Assembly (NCBI GenBank): GCA_024684215.1
Contig: JAIKXH010000050.1
Span: forward strand, 1 to 40,024
Direction: 5' to 3'
Length of the DNA: 40,024 nucleotides
Source of the DNA: Lachnospiraceae bacterium
GTDB taxonomy: Bacteria > Bacillota > Clostridia > Lachnospirales > Lachnospiraceae
Shown here in pieces: positions 25,064-34,386 of this stretch (its first letter is position 1; every line of letters starts with the position of its first letter). The notes beneath the pieces were generated by a model. It saw only the letters and a list, made by a program, of their open reading frames with translations, was not told where the DNA came from and ran no database searches. A program made the position numbers and the translations under genes.

Positions 25064-27118
25064 CTATTCTGTATAAAAGCTGATTTCCTCACCATTTACA
25101 TTAAATACGGCAGGGTCCGCAAGATAATAATCTCCGTAAATATCGTCTATGTTAAATGAATAGAGGTAATCACCGTCTTCCATTATACCATATAAAACGG
25201 ATGTGTCGCCCGAAACCGTATATTCGGCTCCTTCGTAGGCGTATTCATCATCACCTTCAAGTGCGTATGCATAATACACAGGGATTATGATATCGCCGTC
25301 CTTAAGCTTTATTATCTCCCTTGCGGCAGAACCGTGCTCATCTATTCCATCCCACGCACCCTCGATTGATGTTTCTCCGCTATCAATACTTTGCTTAACA
25401 CGCAGGTTTGTCTCATTGCCGTTTAAAAGTATGGGAGAGGTGTAAATAATGCTGTCGTCGGTAACCTCTACAATATATGTTGCAAGATTTTGTCCGTCAG
25501 GAAGCGATAGCCAATATCCGTCGAAAGCATCATAGAAAGCACCGGTATCCCAGTCGCCGGCTACATCATAGGTCTCGCCGAGCTCTATAAGCGCATCCCC
25601 TTCGGGAGTAAGCTCGTAAACAATAGCATATACATCTGCTGCCGCATTGATACCGTTTGTATCAAGTTTGAATCCATAGATGCCTTCCTCATTGATTCCG
25701 GGCTCGTTTACAAATGTGATAACAGAACTTTCACCGGTCTCTTCTCCGGAAATAACGGCTCCGCCGCCTTCATATCCTTCGGTTTTACAGCTAAGGAAAT
25801 CGCTGTAGCTCTGACAGACGGAAATATCTCCGAAAATATCAAGTTCATTTGATCCCTGAATGCTTAAAGGATAATACATGGCAAGTCCGCCGGCATTTTT
25901 GTGGTTGCTTCCGCTGACGGAATATATAACCGCATCCTGCAAAGCTGATTTAACAGTATCTGCGCCGCTTGCGTATTCGGAACAGTTAGAAAGGATTGCA
26001 GCCATATCAACCATATTGGTATAGCCCTCTGATTTATTGTTTCCGCCAAAGTTCTCAGAACTTTCGATTGCTCTTATGATAGACGCTCTGGTAGCTTCGT
26101 CGCCCGATGCTGCGCATAAAGAACCCGAGAACTCATCAAACGCTGATACAAGAGCACTCATTTTACTTAAATCAACGACCGAAAGAGTCGTAAGATCGTC
26201 ATCGTTTTGTTCCTCACAAGCCTTTAAAAAACTGTCGCAAACAACCTGTCCAAGTGCAGCTCCGTCCGCTCCGGGATACTGTGAAAGAAAGCTTCCTATA
26301 GCGGAATAATCCCATCCCGAACCCGGCTCTGTCTCCTCTGAACCGTACATAAAAAGTGCGTAGGGCTCAAGTATATTTGCTGTCTCAACAGTTCCCATAA
26401 GACATGCATCAAAGCCTATAAAATCAAACTTTGCGGAAAGCGAGGCAGCTCCAAGCGCGTTTCCGATTTCTCTAAGCGACAAGGTGTCATAATTGTCAAG
26501 CTCATCCATACATACTCCGGAAATACTTCCGCCGCCGTGGTCCCAGAAAATGAGTCCGTTATGATCAGATTTGTAATTGGCCATTCCCCAGCTGACAAAA
26601 TCGGTAAGAGTCTCCTCTTTTCCCATTCCGGAAATACTCTGCTCATCAACCTTACTTATATCACCGTAATTTACGACGAACCTTTGGTTAGCATCGGCAC
26701 TTACAAAATCATTATTCCAGCTTTGTGTTCCTCCGGTCTGGACAACAAATTTCACATCGTCCGAACCGTCGGCGTTAAGCATTTCCTCGAAATCTCCGGT
26801 TCCCATAGAGTTAAAGGATTCCAAATCGGTTCCGCACATATATACAAATATGGTCCAGCTTCCGTCTTCGGAAATAGTTCCTATAGAACCTGCGCCATTT
26901 GAATCATAGTTGCTGCCGCCATCATAATCAGTTTCGTGATCGCCCTCTTCGGAATCCCAGTCGTCAAAGAAACCGCCCTCTTCATCTTCGAGGTATTCCT
27001 CGTCATATTCGCCTTCATCCCAGTCCTCTAAATCTCCGCAGGCTGAAAGTGAAAGGCAAAGGCTTGCGGAAGTTATCACCGCAAGTGCCTTTTTAATAAA
27101 TCCCACTCTTTTTTGCAT
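25064..27118 (-). CDS. clostripain-like (C11) cysteine peptidase lipoprotein
   Basis: This 684-aa protein has a signal peptide with lipobox LSAC (Cys27) and a very acidic linker (about 30-80). A caspase-like C11 domain follows. The catalytic dyad is visible as WDHGGG (His194) and GFDACLMG (Cys239). The C-terminal ~250 residues form beta-rich repeats of unknown role. It is predicted to sit on the outer face of the membrane. C11 enzymes usually cut after Arg/Lys. Its first ten mature residues (CGDLEDWDE...) match the lipoprotein next to it. It is co-transcribed with the transglutaminase-like gene and the LuxR regulator. Confidence 0.9.
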   Translation of the reverse strand: MQKRVGFIKKALAVITSASLCLSLSACGDLEDWDEGEYDEEYLEDEEGGFFDDWDSEEGDHETDYDGGSNYDSNGAGSIGTISEDGSWTIFVYMCGTDLESFNSMGTGDFEEMLNADGSDDVKFVVQTGGTQSWNNDFVSADANQRFVVNYGDISKVDEQSISGMGKEETLTDFVSWGMANYKSDHNGLIFWDHGGGSISGVCMDELDNYDTLSLREIGNALGAASLSAKFDFIGFDACLMGTVETANILEPYALFMYGSEETEPGSGWDYSAIGSFLSQYPGADGAALGQVVCDSFLKACEEQNDDDLTTLSVVDLSKMSALVSAFDEFSGSLCAASGDEATRASIIRAIESSENFGGNNKSEGYTNMVDMAAILSNCSEYASGADTVKSALQDAVIYSVSGSNHKNAGGLAMYYPLSIQGSNELDIFGDISVCQSYSDFLSCKTEGYEGGGAVISGEETGESSVITFVNEPGINEEGIYGFKLDTNGINAAADVYAIVYELTPEGDALIELGETYDVAGDWDTGAFYDAFDGYWLSLPDGQNLATYIVEVTDDSIIYTSPILLNGNETNLRVKQSIDSGETSIEGAWDGIDEHGSAAREIIKLKDGDIIIPVYYAYALEGDDEYAYEGAEYTVSGDTSVLYGIMEDGDYLYSFNIDDIYGDYYLADPAVFNVNGEEISFYTE

Positions 27119-27157
27119 TACTTTATATTCTCCTAAATCAATTCTGTGTAAATACTG

Positions 27158-28630
27158 TTACTCGGCAATCCATTCTCCGGACTCTTTGTCGTAATAATAC
27201 ATAATATCGCTTCCGTTGTCATAAACTGCAAACTGGTCATATTCCTCTATATAAATATATGTAGCTCCCATTTCATCATCTATGATATACCAGCTTTCGA
27301 TATCATCATCCCAGCTCCAATCATCCTTTGTCCAATCGGGATTAAGTGCGTTGTACCACCCCTGTTCTCCGGTGTTTTGCTCGTAGATATAGGTATCATC
27401 ACTGTAATCTTCGGTATAATTATCGGTTGTATCAGCTACAGGAGTCTGGCTCTCTGCAGGCTCGGGAGCAGCTGCGTTTTCAGCAGGAGCAGGAGCGGGA
27501 GTACTGTTAATTGCAGAAAAATCGGTACCGTATGCATTACCGCCGAAATAATTGTTATAGCTGTAATATGTACCGTTTGCTGCAGGTAAACGTGTTGAAA
27601 TCATCAAGTCATTATTACCTATTACGTGATCCTTGGCCATATCAGATCCTGTTATATTGAAATAATTGTATGTATATGTTCCGTCATCGGGATCGTCCCA
27701 GGTAACATCCATCATGTAATATTCACCGTCAAGCTCAACCATATCCCATGAATGATTTCCTCCGGCATCTCCTACTACTACAGAACAGGGAATACCCATT
27801 TTGTGCATCATGTACTGGAAGCATCTTGAATATCCGGAACATACTGTCTGTCCCATGGTAAATCCGCTGTACGCACTCTGATCATAGTTATTGTGAGTAT
27901 ATGTGATGTGATTGCAAAGATAATCGTGGGCATATTTAACTTTATCGATATCACTTCCCAGTGCCCACATAGCGTTAAGTACACCGTTAGTGGCATTTGC
28001 AACCTCAGATTTTGCTGATTCGATACTATAATCATAATAATGAGGCTTTAACTCGGTAACGATACCATCCTGGTTATAAGAATAGCTTAAAGTAAGATCT
28101 ACCCAAAAAAGCTCCGGATGATCGTATAAAATGGAATAATAAAGCTTATCAATATCGTCTTTGGAAATAGCTATAGACATAACTATCTTATCAGCGCCCT
28201 CCATAAGTGATGCGCATATTTGATCGTATGCTTTTTTCCCTCCCTCATCCCATATCTTTCTGTAAAAATAAAAATCTTCGGGAAGAGGAGCTCCGTCAAG
28301 TGTGGTCTCAACAGTCTGGCCATACTGAGTCATACTTCTTCTGATCTTTCTTGTAGGGTTAGCGTCCAAGCTCGCCTCTACTGTTCCCGTTTCAAGGCCG
28401 CATCGCTTAGTAAGGTCTGCCGCACCGGCTGAAGGCTGGTCATCTGCAGCATTCTGTTCCTCCTCTTCTCCTGATTCATCATCGTATGATTCTTCATCGA
28501 AGAATCCACTTTCATCTTCAAGGCTATATTCTTCATCATCCCAGTCCTCTAAATCTCCGCAAGCGGAAAGGGATGTGCAAAGCAATCCGCAGATAGCTAC
28601 TACCGATATTGTTTTTAAATACTTTCTCAT
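27158..28630 (-). CDS. transglutaminase-like lipoprotein
   Basis: This 490-aa lipoprotein (lipobox LSAC, Cys24) has an acidic linker, then a transglutaminase-like/cysteine-protease core. Candidate catalytic residues are Cys264 in QTVCSGYSRC, His293 in GNHSWDMVE and Asp308 in MMDVTWDDP. A Pro/Ala-rich linker (PAPAPAEN) and a Tyr/Asp-rich beta segment end it. Such proteins hydrolyse or cross-link peptides at the cell surface; whether this one is a protease or a transglutaminase is open. It leads the operon behind a good promoter and has a GGAGG site. Confidence 0.9.
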   Translation of the reverse strand: MRKYLKTISVVAICGLLCTSLSACGDLEDWDDEEYSLEDESGFFDEESYDDESGEEEEQNAADDQPSAGAADLTKRCGLETGTVEASLDANPTRKIRRSMTQYGQTVETTLDGAPLPEDFYFYRKIWDEGGKKAYDQICASLMEGADKIVMSIAISKDDIDKLYYSILYDHPELFWVDLTLSYSYNQDGIVTELKPHYYDYSIESAKSEVANATNGVLNAMWALGSDIDKVKYAHDYLCNHITYTHNNYDQSAYSGFTMGQTVCSGYSRCFQYMMHKMGIPCSVVVGDAGGNHSWDMVELDGEYYMMDVTWDDPDDGTYTYNYFNITGSDMAKDHVIGNNDLMISTRLPAANGTYYSYNNYFGGNAYGTDFSAINSTPAPAPAENAAAPEPAESQTPVADTTDNYTEDYSDDTYIYEQNTGEQGWYNALNPDWTKDDWSWDDDIESWYIIDDEMGATYIYIEEYDQFAVYDNGSDIMYYYDKESGEWIAE

Positions 28631-28648
28631 AAATTAACCTCCATAAAA

Positions 28649-28676
28649 ATGATATCTGTTTTGCATATCATCTCAA
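28649..28676 (-). promoter_or_regulatory. promoter of the lipoprotein/LuxR operon with embedded inverted repeat
   Basis: On the minus strand, TTGAGA (28671-28676) and TATCAT (28649-28654) are 16 nt apart, each one mismatch from consensus. A 7-bp inverted repeat ATGATAT...ATATCAT (28649-28671) covers the -10 and the spacer, suitable for a regulator site. The predicted leader is only ~12 nt. Confidence 0.6.
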
Positions 28677-28700
28677 GTACCATAATCTCAGAAAAAACGC

Positions 28701-28729
28701 AAAAAAAGAAGTAACCCTAAGGTTACTTC
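28701..28729 (-). terminator. terminator of the lepA/ABC exporter unit
   Basis: On the minus strand, a perfect 9-bp stem GAAGTAACC/GGTTACTTC with a 4-nt loop is followed by TTTTTTTGCGTTTTTT. It lies 73 nt past the last ABC gene. Confidence 0.9.
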
Positions 28730-28801
28730 CTTTTGTTTTAAATTATGATTTTTGCATTATTATTGCAGATTTACTTTTATGCAATGCACATAAGTTTGAC
28801 A

Positions 28802-30592
28802 TCAAGCACCCTTTTCATCCATCTGCGCGGTGTAAAGATGATAATAATGCCCATGCTTTGCCAAAAGCTCTTCGTGAGTACCGGCCTCCACGATACCTCC
28901 GTCATCTATGTACATGATGATATCGCAGTTTTTGATGGTTGAAAGTCTGTGCGCAATGATAAAGGTGGTTCTGCCCTTCATCATATTGTTAAGTCCGGTC
29001 TGTAGTGCCCTTTCTGTTTGTACATCGATACTTGAAGTAGCCTCATCAAGCACAAGAATCTTGGGATCGGAAATAAGGGTTCTCGCAAACGAAATAAGCT
29101 GCTTCTGGCCCTGAGAAAGAGTGGTACCTCTCTCTCTTACTTCGCTCTTGTATCCATCCTCCATAGCGCTTATAAACGAATCCGCACAAACGATCTTTGC
29201 GGCGTTTCTAATCTCTTCTTCGGTAGCATCAAGCTTTCCGTACCTAATATTGTCCTCGATGGTTCCGGAGAATATAAAGCTGTCCTGAAGCATAATGCCC
29301 ATCTGTGAACGTAGCGAATGGAGTGTCACCTTAGAGATATCTTCTCCGTCTATCAAAACCGTTCCGGAATTTACATTGTAAAACCTTGAGATAAGACTTA
29401 CTATCGTACTCTTTCCGGCACCCGTAGGGCCTACGAGAGCAACGCTTTGTCCGGGCTTAACTTCAAATGATACATTCTTAAGAACGGGCTTTCCTTCCTC
29501 ATAAGAAAAGTCAACGTTTTTAAATTCGACATTTCCCTTGATCTCAGGCATAATTCCCGCATTTTCCGCATCATCTACGGTAACGGGCTCATCAAGTGTC
29601 TGGAATATTCTCTCAAGGTAAGCAATATTGTTTATAAAGGTGTTGAAGATATTTCCAAGGTTCATGATAGGCTGCCAGAATCTTGAAGCATAGCTTGATA
29701 TTGCCACGATGGTACCTACGGTTTTAGCAGGTCCCTCCGCTGTCGAAAATACCACCATACCGAATACAAATATTGCGGCTCTTACTATTACTGAGATAGT
29801 ATCGATTCCGGGCCATACAAGGTTATTGTATCTGACCGCCGTCATCCAGGTCTTTCTGCAATCTCCGGAGAGTTCCTCAAATACCTTTGCATTATATTCC
29901 TCGCGTGCAAATATCTGAGTGATTCTCGCGCCTACGATGTTTTCCTGAAGATATGCATTGAGGTTTGAGTTTTTGTTTGAAACCGCCTGCCATGCCTTGC
30001 GCTGCTTGTTCTTTATCCAGAGCATAAATACCGCAAGCACCGGCACACCGCAAAGTACAACAAGTGAAAGCTGTACGTCCACCGCAAACATAAATATTAC
30101 TATAAATATTAAGTTAAAGATTTCAAGTATTACGTTTATGAGACCGTTTGAGAGCATATCCGATACGGAGTTGACGTAGTTTACAACTCTGATAAGGATC
30201 TTTCCGTGAGGTCTGTCATCATAATACTGGAATGAAAGCTTCTGTAAATGAGCAAATATATCTTTTCTGATATCGTAAATGATTCCCTGGGAAACCTTGA
30301 TCATAATGCGTGATCTTATAGTTGTAAGGATAACGCTTATAACGACGGTTCCCGCAAGAGCTATGCCCAAAATAATAAGCAGTCTCATGTTTGAATTGGG
30401 TATCGCATCATCAAGAGCCTTTTGGTTAAGCATAGGGGCAAGAAGTCCTATAGCGCCTCCAAGCGCTGAAATAACCAGTGCAAAAATCATCTTTACGGCG
30501 TACTTTTTAATATATACTCCGGCTCTGAGAAGATGTTTGAAATTAAAAGGCTCATCAAGTCGTTCGTCTTGTTTATAAGTATTTCTAGCCAT
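28802..30592 (-). CDS. ABC exporter half-transporter, LSQGQ subunit
   Basis: This 596-aa type IV half-transporter has six hydrophobic helices in the first ~330 residues, then an ATPase domain. Walker A is GPTGAGKST, Walker B is ILVLDEATS with the catalytic Glu, and the switch His is present in IIAHRLST. The ABC signature is LSQGQ rather than LSGGQ. This identifies it as the catalytically complete half of an asymmetric heterodimer with the gene 6 nt upstream. The substrate is unknown; the class includes LmrCD/BmrCD multidrug and peptide/lipid exporters. Confidence 0.94.
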   Translation of the reverse strand: MARNTYKQDERLDEPFNFKHLLRAGVYIKKYAVKMIFALVISALGGAIGLLAPMLNQKALDDAIPNSNMRLLIILGIALAGTVVISVILTTIRSRIMIKVSQGIIYDIRKDIFAHLQKLSFQYYDDRPHGKILIRVVNYVNSVSDMLSNGLINVILEIFNLIFIVIFMFAVDVQLSLVVLCGVPVLAVFMLWIKNKQRKAWQAVSNKNSNLNAYLQENIVGARITQIFAREEYNAKVFEELSGDCRKTWMTAVRYNNLVWPGIDTISVIVRAAIFVFGMVVFSTAEGPAKTVGTIVAISSYASRFWQPIMNLGNIFNTFINNIAYLERIFQTLDEPVTVDDAENAGIMPEIKGNVEFKNVDFSYEEGKPVLKNVSFEVKPGQSVALVGPTGAGKSTIVSLISRFYNVNSGTVLIDGEDISKVTLHSLRSQMGIMLQDSFIFSGTIEDNIRYGKLDATEEEIRNAAKIVCADSFISAMEDGYKSEVRERGTTLSQGQKQLISFARTLISDPKILVLDEATSSIDVQTERALQTGLNNMMKGRTTFIIAHRLSTIKNCDIIMYIDDGGIVEAGTHEELLAKHGHYYHLYTAQMDEKGA

Positions 30593-30598
30593 ATTTTC

Positions 30599-32392
30599 CT
30601 ACGCCTCCCCCATCTGAAGTTTAACGAGTTCGCTGTAGTATCCACCCTTCTTTATCAGCTCTTCATGAGAGCCCTCTTCGGTTATCTCGCCGTCTCTGAG
30701 GATAATGATCTTATCCGCAAATTTGGTGGTGGAAATTCTCTGAGCGATAATTATCTTGGTACAGTTAAAGTCAAGGCTTCTAAGGCTTTCCTGAATCTGC
30801 TTCTCGGTCTCCATATCAACCGCGGAAGTAGTATCATCAAGAATCAGTATGGAAGGCTCGATTGCGAGGGCACGGGCAAGAGATATACGCTGCTTTTGTC
30901 CGCCGGAAAGTCCGACTCCGCGCTCGCCGACTATGGTATCGTAGCCCTCGGGCATCTTTGCGATAAATTCGCTTGCAGCGGAATATCTTGCAAATTTAAC
31001 TACCTGCTCTGCTGTAATATGAGGGTCTCCGTATGCGATATTGCCCTCAATCGTATCCGAATAAAGGAGTACGTCCTGTGTAGCAAGTCCGATATTTTTT
31101 CGAAGCTGCTCCAATTTATACTTCTTTATATCAACACCGTCTATTAAAACCTCACCTCCGGTGGGCTCATAGAATCTGGGGATAAGATGAATGAGCGATG
31201 TCTTACCGCATCCGGTCTCTCCCATGATTGCCACGGTCTGTCCGGGCTCCGCTGTAAAGCTGATATTCTTTAATACAGGCAGATTTCCGTCGGAGTACAT
31301 GAAGCTGACATTCTTAAATTCAACCTTTCCCTTGAAACTCTCCGGATGATCGATTGCATCGGGCGCATCAACGATCTCGGGCTCGGAGTAATAAATCTCC
31401 ATAACCTTTGCGGACGCAGCGGAGAATCTCTGGAATTCGTTCATTATATTTCCCATCATTCTCATAGGGTTCTGAATAGCCCAGATAAGTCCGGAGAATG
31501 CAACGAACTGTCCCATGGTAAGCTGAACATTGTCTGGGTTTGCAATGCTGTATATAAGGAATGAACCGCCGATGAGCAAAAGTGCGATAGACATCATGCT
31601 GGCCATACCCTCTACGAAGGGATAGAACTTAACCCATACAAGTGCTGTCTCCTGGTTTGTTGTCTTGTAGCTGGTATTTGCCTGATCGAATTTATCGATC
31701 TCGTAATCCTCGCGGGCAAAAGCTTTTACAACACGGTTTCCGGAGATATTCTCCTGCGCGTATGTATTCATCTCGGCAAGCTTTTCACGCAGCTTTGCGT
31801 GCATGGGTCTTACCTTATTTCTGAACATGTAAATGACAATAAAGATAAAAGGTGAAAGCACCATTATGCAAAGAGCAAGCTTCCAGTTCATAATAAAGAA
31901 ATAAACCATTGCGGCTGTGTAAAGAGAAAATGATTCGATGATCATTCTGATTACCCATGCCACCATATGTCTTACGGCATCAAGGTCACCGGTAACTCTG
32001 GTCATGAGGTCTCCTGTACGGAAGGTGCTGTAAAACTTCATATCCTGTCTCTGAATCTTGTCGTACAGATAGTTGCGCACGCGGAATAAAACATGCTGTG
32101 ACACATGCTCGTATGACATACAGTCAAGGTATACGATGATAGTACGGATAAGTGTCACCCCTACCATCGCTCCTACAAGTATAAAAAACAGGTTTCTGTT
32201 ATTTGCCCAGTTAAATGCGGCATCGGCTCCCGTGAGGAACTTATCTACCAGTTCGCTGGAAACATAGGGAACGGTAAGCTGTAAAATGTTGTAAACAACG
32301 GTGCCCAAAAGAGCTATCATAAACAGCCCTCTCTTGCCCTTCATATTTTCCCAAAGCCACCCAAGCCTTGTTTTTGGGAATTTCTTGTCCAT
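30599..32392 (-). CDS. ABC exporter half-transporter, degenerate-site subunit
   Basis: This 597-aa half-transporter has the same architecture as its partner. Walker A is GETGCGKTS and the signature LSGGQ is canonical. However, Walker B ends in Asp (ILILDDTTS), and the switch histidine is Gln (IIAQRIST). Those changes, paired with LSQGQ in the partner, give one degenerate and one active composite site, the known asymmetric heterodimer pattern. It is therefore not a decayed gene. It starts 38 nt after lepA, with an AGAGG site. Its substrate cannot be inferred from context. Confidence 0.94.
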   Translation of the reverse strand: MDKKFPKTRLGWLWENMKGKRGLFMIALLGTVVYNILQLTVPYVSSELVDKFLTGADAAFNWANNRNLFFILVGAMVGVTLIRTIIVYLDCMSYEHVSQHVLFRVRNYLYDKIQRQDMKFYSTFRTGDLMTRVTGDLDAVRHMVAWVIRMIIESFSLYTAAMVYFFIMNWKLALCIMVLSPFIFIVIYMFRNKVRPMHAKLREKLAEMNTYAQENISGNRVVKAFAREDYEIDKFDQANTSYKTTNQETALVWVKFYPFVEGMASMMSIALLLIGGSFLIYSIANPDNVQLTMGQFVAFSGLIWAIQNPMRMMGNIMNEFQRFSAASAKVMEIYYSEPEIVDAPDAIDHPESFKGKVEFKNVSFMYSDGNLPVLKNISFTAEPGQTVAIMGETGCGKTSLIHLIPRFYEPTGGEVLIDGVDIKKYKLEQLRKNIGLATQDVLLYSDTIEGNIAYGDPHITAEQVVKFARYSAASEFIAKMPEGYDTIVGERGVGLSGGQKQRISLARALAIEPSILILDDTTSAVDMETEKQIQESLRSLDFNCTKIIIAQRISTTKFADKIIILRDGEITEEGSHEELIKKGGYYSELVKLQMGEA

Positions 32393-32430
32393 AAGCTTTA
32401 ATACCTCTTTGCTGTCTAAATACTGAAAAA

Positions 32431-34236
32431 TTAGCTTTCGTCAAGTTTCAGGACACTCATAAACGCTGCCTGCGGAATCTCTACGTTTCCTACCTGACGC
32501 ATTCTCTTCTTTCCTTCCTTCTGCTTTTCAAGAAGCTTCTTTTTACGTGAGATATCTCCTCCGTAACACTTTGCAAGTACGTCTTTTCTCATGGCCCTTA
32601 CAGTCTCTCTGGCGACGATACGTCCGCCGACGGCAGCCTGTATGGGGATCTCGAAAAGATGTCTCGGAATCTCTTCTTTAAGCTTTTCGCACATTCTGCG
32701 TCCTCTTTCATATGCAGAGTCCGCATGTACAATAAAGGAAAGTGCATCCACCTCTTCTTTGTTGACCAAAATATCAAGTTTAACAAGAGAGGATTTTTCG
32801 TATCCTTTTAAATCATAGTCAAATGATGCATAGCCCTTGGATCTGGACTTAAGTGCATCAAAGAAATCGTAAATGATTTCATTTAGTGGCAACTCGTATT
32901 TTAAAAGTGCCCTGTTTGCTTCGATATATTCCATTGAAATATATCTGCCTCGCCTTTCCTGGCAAAGCTCCATAATGGAACCCACAAACTCTTTTGTAAC
33001 CATGATCTCGGCGTTTACGATAGGTTCCTCCATATGCTCGATTTCCGAAGGGTCGGGCAGATTGGAAGGGTTTGTAAGCTCGATCATCTCACCGTTTGTC
33101 TTAAACACCTTATAAACTACGCCGGGTGCGGTGGTAACAAGGTCGAGATTGTACTCTCTTTCAAGTCTTTCCTGGATGATCTCTAAATGTAACAGACCAA
33201 GGAAACCGCATCTGAAACCAAAGCCAAGAGCTATGGATGTCTCAGGCTCATAGCTAAGGGATGCGTCGTTAAGCTGAAGCTTTTCAAGAGCATCTCTCAA
33301 ATCCGGATATTTCGCTCCGTCCGCGGGATATAATCCGCAATAAACCATTGACTGAACCTTTTTATATCCGGGAAGGGGCGCATCGCAAGGATTATCGTCA
33401 TCGGTAACGGTATCTCCGACGGCTGTCTCCTTTAAGTTCTTGATTGAAGCGGTAATGTACCCTACCATTCCGGCTGAAAGCTCGTCGCAGGGAATAAACT
33501 GACCTGCTCCGAAGGTTCCTACTTCGACAACATCCTCAACCGCTCCCGTCGCCATCATGCGCACTCTGGTTCCGCGTCTGACCGTTCCCTCTTTGATACG
33601 GCAAAATACTATTACTCCCTTATATGAATCATAAAGTGAGTCAAATATAAGTGCCTTAAGCGGGCTGTTCGGATCACCTGTGGGTGCGGGAATCTTGTGG
33701 ACTATTGCTTCAAGCACATCCTCAATGCCTATCCCGTTTTTGGCGGAAATAAGCGGGGCATCCTGAGCCTCGATTCCAATCACATCCTCGATCTCATCGA
33801 TAACCCTCTGAGGTTCGGCGCTTGGAAGGTCAATCTTATTTATAACCGGAAATACGTCAAGGTCATGATCGAGTGCCAGATAAACATTGGCAAGAGTCTG
33901 TGCCTCGATTCCCTGAGCCGCATCGACAACCAGTATCGCCCCGTCGCAGGCCGCAAGTGAACGTGAAACCTCATAGTTGAAGTCTACGTGGCCGGGAGTA
34001 TCGATCAGATTGAAAATATACTCCTGTCCGTCCTTAGCCTTGTAAACGGTACGAACCGCCTGGGATTTAATGGTAATTCCTCTTTCTCTTTCAAGGTCCA
34101 TGTTGTCGAGAACCTGCTCCTGCATTTCACGGCTTGTGAGCAGTCCCGTTTTCTCAATGATCCTGTCGGCAAGCGTCGACTTACCGTGATCTATGTGAGC
34201 TACTATACAAAAATTTCTGATTTTGCTTTGATCCAT
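32431..34236 (-). CDS. lepA: elongation factor 4 (LepA)
   Basis: LepA is a ribosome-binding GTPase that back-translocates or remodels stalled ribosomes. The 601-aa length is standard. The G1 motif AHIDHGKST is at residues 13-21, with G2 [12 protein letters not shown]3 DTPGHVDF and G4 NKIDLPSA. The LepA-specific C-terminal domain ends in [23 protein letters not shown] single promoter upstream may serve lepA plus the two ABC genes. An AGGA site lies ahead of the ATG. Confidence 0.97.
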   Translation of the reverse strand: MDQSKIRNFCIVAHIDHGKSTLADRIIEKTGLLTSREMQEQVLDNMDLERERGITIKSQAVRTVYKAKDGQEYIFNLIDTPGHVDFNYEVSRSLAACDGAILVVDAAQGIEAQTLANVYLALDHDLDVFPVINKIDLPSAEPQRVIDEIEDVIGIEAQDAPLISAKNGIGIEDVLEAIVHKIPAPTGDPNSPLKALIFDSLYDSYKGVIVFCRIKEGTVRRGTRVRMMATGAVEDVVEVGTFGAGQFIPCDELSAGMVGYITASIKNLKETAVGDTVTDDDNPCDAPLPGYKKVQSMVYCGLYPADGAKYPDLRDALEKLQLNDASLSYEPETSIALGFGFRCGFLGLLHLEIIQERLEREYNLDLVTTAPGVVYKVFKTNGEMIELTNPSNLPDPSEIEHMEEPIVNAEIMVTKEFVGSIMELCQERRGRYISMEYIEANRALLKYELPLNEIIYDFFDALKSRSKGYASFDYDLKGYEKSSLVKLDILVNKEEVDALSFIVHADSAYERGRRMCEKLKEEIPRHLFEIPIQAAVGGRIVARETVRAMRKDVLAKCYGGDISRKKKLLEKQKEGKKRMRQVGNVEIPQAAFMSVLKLDES

Positions 34237-34271
34237 ACAGTTTCATATCCTATCAAATAAAATTATCTATT

Positions 34272-34300
34272 AATATAAAAATAAAGTTCATATATGTTAA
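34272..34300 (-). promoter_or_regulatory. lepA promoter
   Basis: On the minus strand, TTAACA (34295-34300) and TATATT (34272-34277) are 17 nt apart, each one base off consensus. The ~30-nt leader is AT-rich. Confidence 0.55.
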
Positions 34301-34386
34301 AACAAAACGCAATATATCTCTATTTCATTCAAAATTGAGTTAAACATATAACACTGTTTCATTTTAAACTAAAATTAAGCGAAAAC

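Noticed and set aside
30599-32392. Second ABC gene as a decayed pseudogene because of its altered Walker B and switch His
   Set aside because: The frame is intact and the changes match the known degenerate site of heterodimeric exporters.
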